Part shown: positions 61,078 through 64,000 of the stretch, piece after piece
How positions within the stretch are numbered: position 1 is the stretch's first letter
Layout: every line of letters starts with the position of its first letter
Source: Devosia crocina
GTDB lineage: Bacteria > Pseudomonadota > Alphaproteobacteria > Rhizobiales > Devosiaceae
DNA length: 64,000 nt
Assembly: GCF_900116545.1 (NCBI RefSeq)
Contig: NZ_FPCK01000001.1
Location: 1,178,001-1,242,000 of the forward strand
Reading direction: 5' to 3'
The notes under the pieces: generated by a model
What the model was told of the DNA's origin: nothing
Databases searched by the model: none
Seen by the model: only the letters and a program-made list of their open reading frames with translations
Program-made: the position numbers and the translations under genes

Positions 61078-61100
61078 GCGAAACCGACGTATCGAACCGA

Positions 61101-61130
61101 AAGGGCCGCTCTCCGGAGCGGCCCTTTTAT
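61101..61130 (+). terminator. Rho-independent terminator after rpsD
   Basis: GGGCCGCTC and GAGCGGCCC around TCCG (61103-61124), followed by TTTTATTTTTT. Confidence 0.9.
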
Positions 61131-61274
61131 TTTTTGCTCAGTGAACTTGCGGCGATCGCTCAGGACCAGGTCAACTCGGGCCGCACCGCTTGATCAGTGA
61201 TGTATTCCGCGGCGCCTTGGAACATCGCAGTTCGATGGCTGACACCGATGGGTTCGCAACCCATGTCATGTGCG

Positions 61275-61300
61275 AAAGGCCGCTCCGGAGAGCGGCCTTT
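61275..61300 (-). terminator. Terminator-like hairpin after the SbmA-like gene
   Basis: AAAGGCCGCTC and GAGCGGCCTTT pair perfectly over 11 bp around CGGA. It is almost an inverted copy of the rpsD terminator hairpin. The T-tract on the minus strand is short. Confidence 0.6.
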
Positions 61301-61307
61301 GGGTTTG

Positions 61308-62696
61308 TCAGCTTGCCGCGGCGTCGCTGACGCTGGCCTTGATGGGCTCCTGATCGAGCGGGATGTAGCTCTCGAACTTGCGAAGACGCATGATGACCGA
61401 CTGCAGCTCGACAATGACTGTCCAGGCGCGGGCGAAGAACTGGAACGAGCCGAAGACCTGGCCGAAGGCGATCTGGATCTGCTGGTACAGGCCCATGGTG
61501 AGCGTGCCGGCAAGGATCGACGGCGCCATGACAAGGAGCGGCACATAGCCCACCATGTTGGTGTAGCCGTAACGAGCGAGATTGAAGTAGGTGTAGTGGA
61601 AGTAGAGCCGAAAGTAGTTTTTCTGCACGCCGGCGAAGAGTTCCTTGATGGTGGGCGGCTGAGCCCGATCCTCGTAATCTTCGCCCAGGACGAGTTCCTT
61701 ACGATAGGCGGCTTCCACGCGCTGATTGGCGAAGTTGAGGCCGGGCAGCTTGATGCCGACCACAGCGAGCAGCGCCGTGCCCGCCGCTGCGCCCAAAAGA
61801 GCCACCCAGACGAGGCCGCCGGGGGCGGAGCCGAAGAGAGGCAGTTCGCTGATATTGGCTGACAACTGCCAAAGAAGCGGCAGGAACACCACGAGAGTAA
61901 TGAGCGAGTCAAAGAAGGCGGTGCCCAGATCTTCCATGATCGAGGCAAAACGCATCGTATCTTCCTGAACGCGCTGTGCAGCGCCTTCGGTGTGCCTGAT
62001 CTGGGGCCAGTAGGCCATGTAGTAGAAGTTCATCGCCTTGCGCCACCGGAAGACGTAGTGCGAGGTGTAGAAGGCGAGCGCCACCGAAACCAGAACGGAG
62101 GGGATCGTGACGAGGACGATGGTCCAGGTCAAACCATAGAGCTGATCCGGGGTCACCGATCCGGGCTGGGTCAGCGCCAGCTGAATGGTGTTGAAGAAAG
62201 AGCCGGACCACTCGTTGACGAAGGCCTGTACCTGCACCTGGAAATAGATGATCAGCAGGATGACGGTGGAGGAAACCACCGACCACCAATACCACTCGTT
62301 GCGCTTGTAAAAGTACCAGAAGAGGCAGAAAGCCGCCGCGATCATGATCACGTACTGATAGAGCCAGACGCGCTCGGCGGTGAGGAAATTGAGGCTGGAA
62401 CCCGCTGCGGCTGCAGCCGTGGGGTTGGGGGCGGCAGGCGCTTCGCTCTCGGTGCTCGCCGGGGCGTTTGGATTTGTTTGAGGCGCGCCAGCGGCCGGGT
62501 CCGCAGTGGCGGGATCATCGGCGGTGGTCGGCTGGTCGGCAAGGGGAGCCGAGACAGTGGAGTGCGTGAAGCGATCTATGCTGATCACGGCGCGCATAGG
62601 CTCGCCCACGGCAAACCAGATCAGCACCGCGGCAAGGAGCCAGAGGGCAGCTGAGGAGAAGAACAGCTTTGGTACAGGAAAGAACGAGCGGAACAC
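61308..62696 (-). CDS. SbmA/BacA-like peptide transporter
   Basis: Inner-membrane, proton-driven importer of peptides; BacA is needed for rhizobial symbiosis and survival against host peptides. It has 462 residues with about seven or eight hydrophobic segments. Core: ERVWLYQYVIMIAAAFCLFWYFYKRNEWYWWSVVSSTVIL, SHYVFRWRKAMNFYYMAYWPQIRHTEGAAQRVQEDTMRFASIMEDLG and FGQVFGSFQFFARAWTVIVELQSVIMRLRKFE. About 55 residues of Pro/Ala/Thr-rich linker (about 45-100) are inserted between the first two membrane segments. Ends in a terminator. Confidence 0.9.
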   Translation of the reverse strand: MFRSFFPVPKLFFSSAALWLLAAVLIWFAVGEPMRAVISIDRFTHSTVSAPLADQPTTADDPATADPAAGAPQTNPNAPASTESEAPAAPNPTAAAAAGSSLNFLTAERVWLYQYVIMIAAAFCLFWYFYKRNEWYWWSVVSSTVILLIIYFQVQVQAFVNEWSGSFFNTIQLALTQPGSVTPDQLYGLTWTIVLVTIPSVLVSVALAFYTSHYVFRWRKAMNFYYMAYWPQIRHTEGAAQRVQEDTMRFASIMEDLGTAFFDSLITLVVFLPLLWQLSANISELPLFGSAPGGLVWVALLGAAAGTALLAVVGIKLPGLNFANQRVEAAYRKELVLGEDYEDRAQPPTIKELFAGVQKNYFRLYFHYTYFNLARYGYTNMVGYVPLLVMAPSILAGTLTMGLYQQIQIAFGQVFGSFQFFARAWTVIVELQSVIMRLRKFESYIPLDQEPIKASVSDAAAS

Positions 62697-62862
62697 CGGG
62701 AGACTCCAAGGTGTCGGAAAGATGCGTCATCTAACTGTGGCATTGGGCATAAAACAAGGACGGGAAGTTAAGCTTTGGTAAGGTTTGCCCCTGCCGCTTT
62801 CGCTTCCCCTCTGCTTCATCTGGGGTTATCAGCTAGCTCGAATTGAACAAGAGAGTTTTGCC

Positions 62863-63738
62863 ATGACCGAGGTGATGGAAGCCCCCGCCGCACCGGGCGA
62901 CGACAGCGATGCCGGCGCGCATCCGATCTATGCCAAGGCGCCGCGCTCGGTCGAGTTCAACAAACTACGCAAGCGCCTGATCCGCAATGTCCGCGAAGCG
63001 CTCGACAAGTTCGGCATGGTCAGGCCGGGCGAGAAATGGCTGATCGCGCTCTCCGGCGGCAAGGATAGCTATGGCCTGCTGGCGCTGCTGCTCGATCTCA
63101 AATGGCGCGGTTTGCTGCCGGTCGAACTGCTGGCGTGCAATCTCGACCAGGGCCAGCCAAATTTTCCCAAGCATATCCTGCCTGACTTCCTGTCCGGGCT
63201 CGGGATCGCGCACCGGATCGAATACCAGGACACCTATTCGATCGTGACGGACAAGCTGCCGGCGGGAGCGACCTATTGCTCGCTGTGCTCGCGACTAAGG
63301 CGCGGCAATCTTTATCGCATCGCACGCGAGGAAGGCTGTACGGCCCTGGTTCTCGGTCACCATCGCGACGACAGCCTCGAGACGTTTTTCATGAACCTGT
63401 TTCATGGCGGGAAGCTGGCGGCCATGCCCGCCAAGCTGGTCAATGACGAAGGCGACCTCGAAGTTCTGCGGCCGCTGATCTATTGCGCTGAGGAGGATCT
63501 GCAGCGGTTCTCAGATGCGATGCAGTTTCCGATCATTCCGTGCGATCTTTGCGGAAGCCAGGACGGCTTGCAGCGCAATGTCACCAAGGCCATGCTCACC
63601 GACATGGAAAAGGCGATGCCGGGCCGCAAGGACGTGATGATCCGGGCGCTGGGCAATATTAATCCGAGCCATATGCTGGATCCGCGCCTTTTCGATTTCG
63701 CTGGATTGGCGCTCAAGCATAGGGATCAGGACGCATGA
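62863..63738 (+). CDS. ttcA: tRNA 2-thiocytidine biosynthesis protein TtcA
   Basis: Fe-S enzyme that thiolates C32 of tRNA. It has 291 residues from ATG at 62863, with GAGAG about 7 bases upstream; the frame is open 26 codons further. PP-loop ATP site [15 protein letters not shown]; Fe-S cysteines in [13 protein letters not shown] and [40 protein letters not shown]. With trmJ just upstream, two enzymes modifying tRNA position 32 lie in one region. It overlaps the next gene by four bases (ATGA). Confidence 0.96.
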   Translation: MTEVMEAPAAPGDDSDAGAHPIYAKAPRSVEFNKLRKRLIRNVREALDKFGMVRPGEKWLIALSGGKDSYGLLALLLDLKWRGLLPVELLACNLDQGQPNFPKHILPDFLSGLGIAHRIEYQDTYSIVTDKLPAGATYCSLCSRLRRGNLYRIAREEGCTALVLGHHRDDSLETFFMNLFHGGKLAAMPAKLVNDEGDLEVLRPLIYCAEEDLQRFSDAMQFPIIPCDLCGSQDGLQRNVTKAMLTDMEKAMPGRKDVMIRALGNINPSHMLDPRLFDFAGLALKHRDQDA

Positions 63739-64000
63739 ATATCGAACGCCTCGCCGGGATACTTCGCCAGGCGGCGAAGGACGAGATCATGCCGCGTTTT
63801 CGCCGGCTCGACGATGGGGATATTCGCTCGAAGACCAATGCGTTCGATCTCGTGACAGAAGCGGACGAAAATGCCGAGCGGGTTATTACCGCCGCGATCA
63901 ATGCACACTCGCCGAATACGGTCGTGATCGGCGAGGAGGCCGTGGCCGCGCGGCCTGGGCTGCTCGACGGGCAGTATGAAGACCGGACGGTGATCTATGT
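63735..64000 (+). CDS. Inositol monophosphatase family protein (partial)
   Basis: N-terminal 88 residues of a Mg-dependent sugar phosphatase (IMPase/CysQ/HisN-type). [58 protein letters not shown] and IGEEAV with the first metal-binding glutamate. It continues beyond the window, so the substrate (histidinol phosphate, inositol phosphate or PAP) cannot be decided. It overlaps ttcA by four bases, so the two form an operon. Confidence 0.88.
   Translation, partial: MNIERLAGILRQAAKDEIMPRFRRLDDGDIRSKTNAFDLVTEADENAERVITAAINAHSPNTVVIGEEAVAARPGLLDGQYEDRTVIY

Noticed and set aside
61249-61265. GGGTTCGCAACCC resembling a tRNA T-arm
   Set aside because: The loop is only three bases, and no acceptor, D or anticodon arm is present.
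1-64000. CRISPR array, insertion sequence, prophage, toxin-antitoxin or defence genes
   Set aside because: No regularly spaced repeats, transposase, integrase or phage genes were seen anywhere in the window.

Overview
The window is high-GC DNA (about 60%, judged by eye) from an alphaproteobacterium, most likely order Hyphomicrobiales (Rhizobiales) and probably close to Devosia. The order is supported by genes typical of the class (FlaF, FlbT, FliX, a DUF6468 protein, MotE, CckA, DivK-PleD, LexA with GTTC-N7-GTTC boxes) and by the order recA-alaS-icd-trmJ-rpsD. The genus is an inference.

Bases 1-15200: a LacI-type regulator, then late flagellar genes. flgE-flgK-flgL run on the plus strand. 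flbT-flaF, a 686-residue flagellin, a small protein of unknown function and flgI-flgJ-flgN run on the minus strand. A 266-residue minimal flagellin and the regulator gene fliX run on the plus strand. Bases 15300-26600: housekeeping and stress genes (dksA, a YciI-like protein, uvsE, lexA, a HIT protein, a hydroxylase-SDR fusion, a FemAB-like protein, a GDPD, ridA-dinB, a DUF3572 protein), then the cell-cycle pair divK-pleD. Bases 26600-42700: the main flagellar block. flgF-flgG-flgA-flgH runs on minus, fliL-fliM-DUF6468-motE and a 1119-residue TPR protein on plus, fliO-fliP on minus, and flgB-flgC-fliE-fliQ-fliR-flhB on plus. Bases 42800-45400: the hybrid kinase CckA. Bases 45400-50600: accessory metabolism (DUF2237, aldo/keto reductase, AraD1/GguC protein, and a LysR/SDR/NTF2 cassette ending in a frameshifted Atu4866-like gene). 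Bases 50700-64000: recA, alaS, an EamA transporter, icd, tfoX-like and GFA genes, two GNAT paralogs, trmJ, rpsD, an SbmA/BacA-like transporter, ttcA and the start of an inositol-monophosphatase-family gene.

The promoters suggest a Caulobacter-type flagellar hierarchy. Boxes matching the CtrA motif TTAA-N7-TTAA lie upstream of fliX, fliL, flgB/fliO and probably the TPR gene. Boxes matching sigma-54 promoters (GG-N10-GC) lie upstream of flgE, flgI and flgF. Because cckA, divK, pleD and fliX are in the same window, the phosphorelay and the structure it would control are close together. LexA-type boxes at lexA and recA, and a LysR-type palindrome between the LysR and SDR genes, show further local control.

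The least ordinary items are a strongly structured candidate RNA between pleD and flgH, repeat-built insertions in the large flagellin and in FlgL, an internal duplication in FliE, the TPR protein, the small protein downstream of flgN, and the frameshifted gene upstream of recA. I saw no CRISPR array, insertion sequence, prophage or tRNA/rRNA gene.
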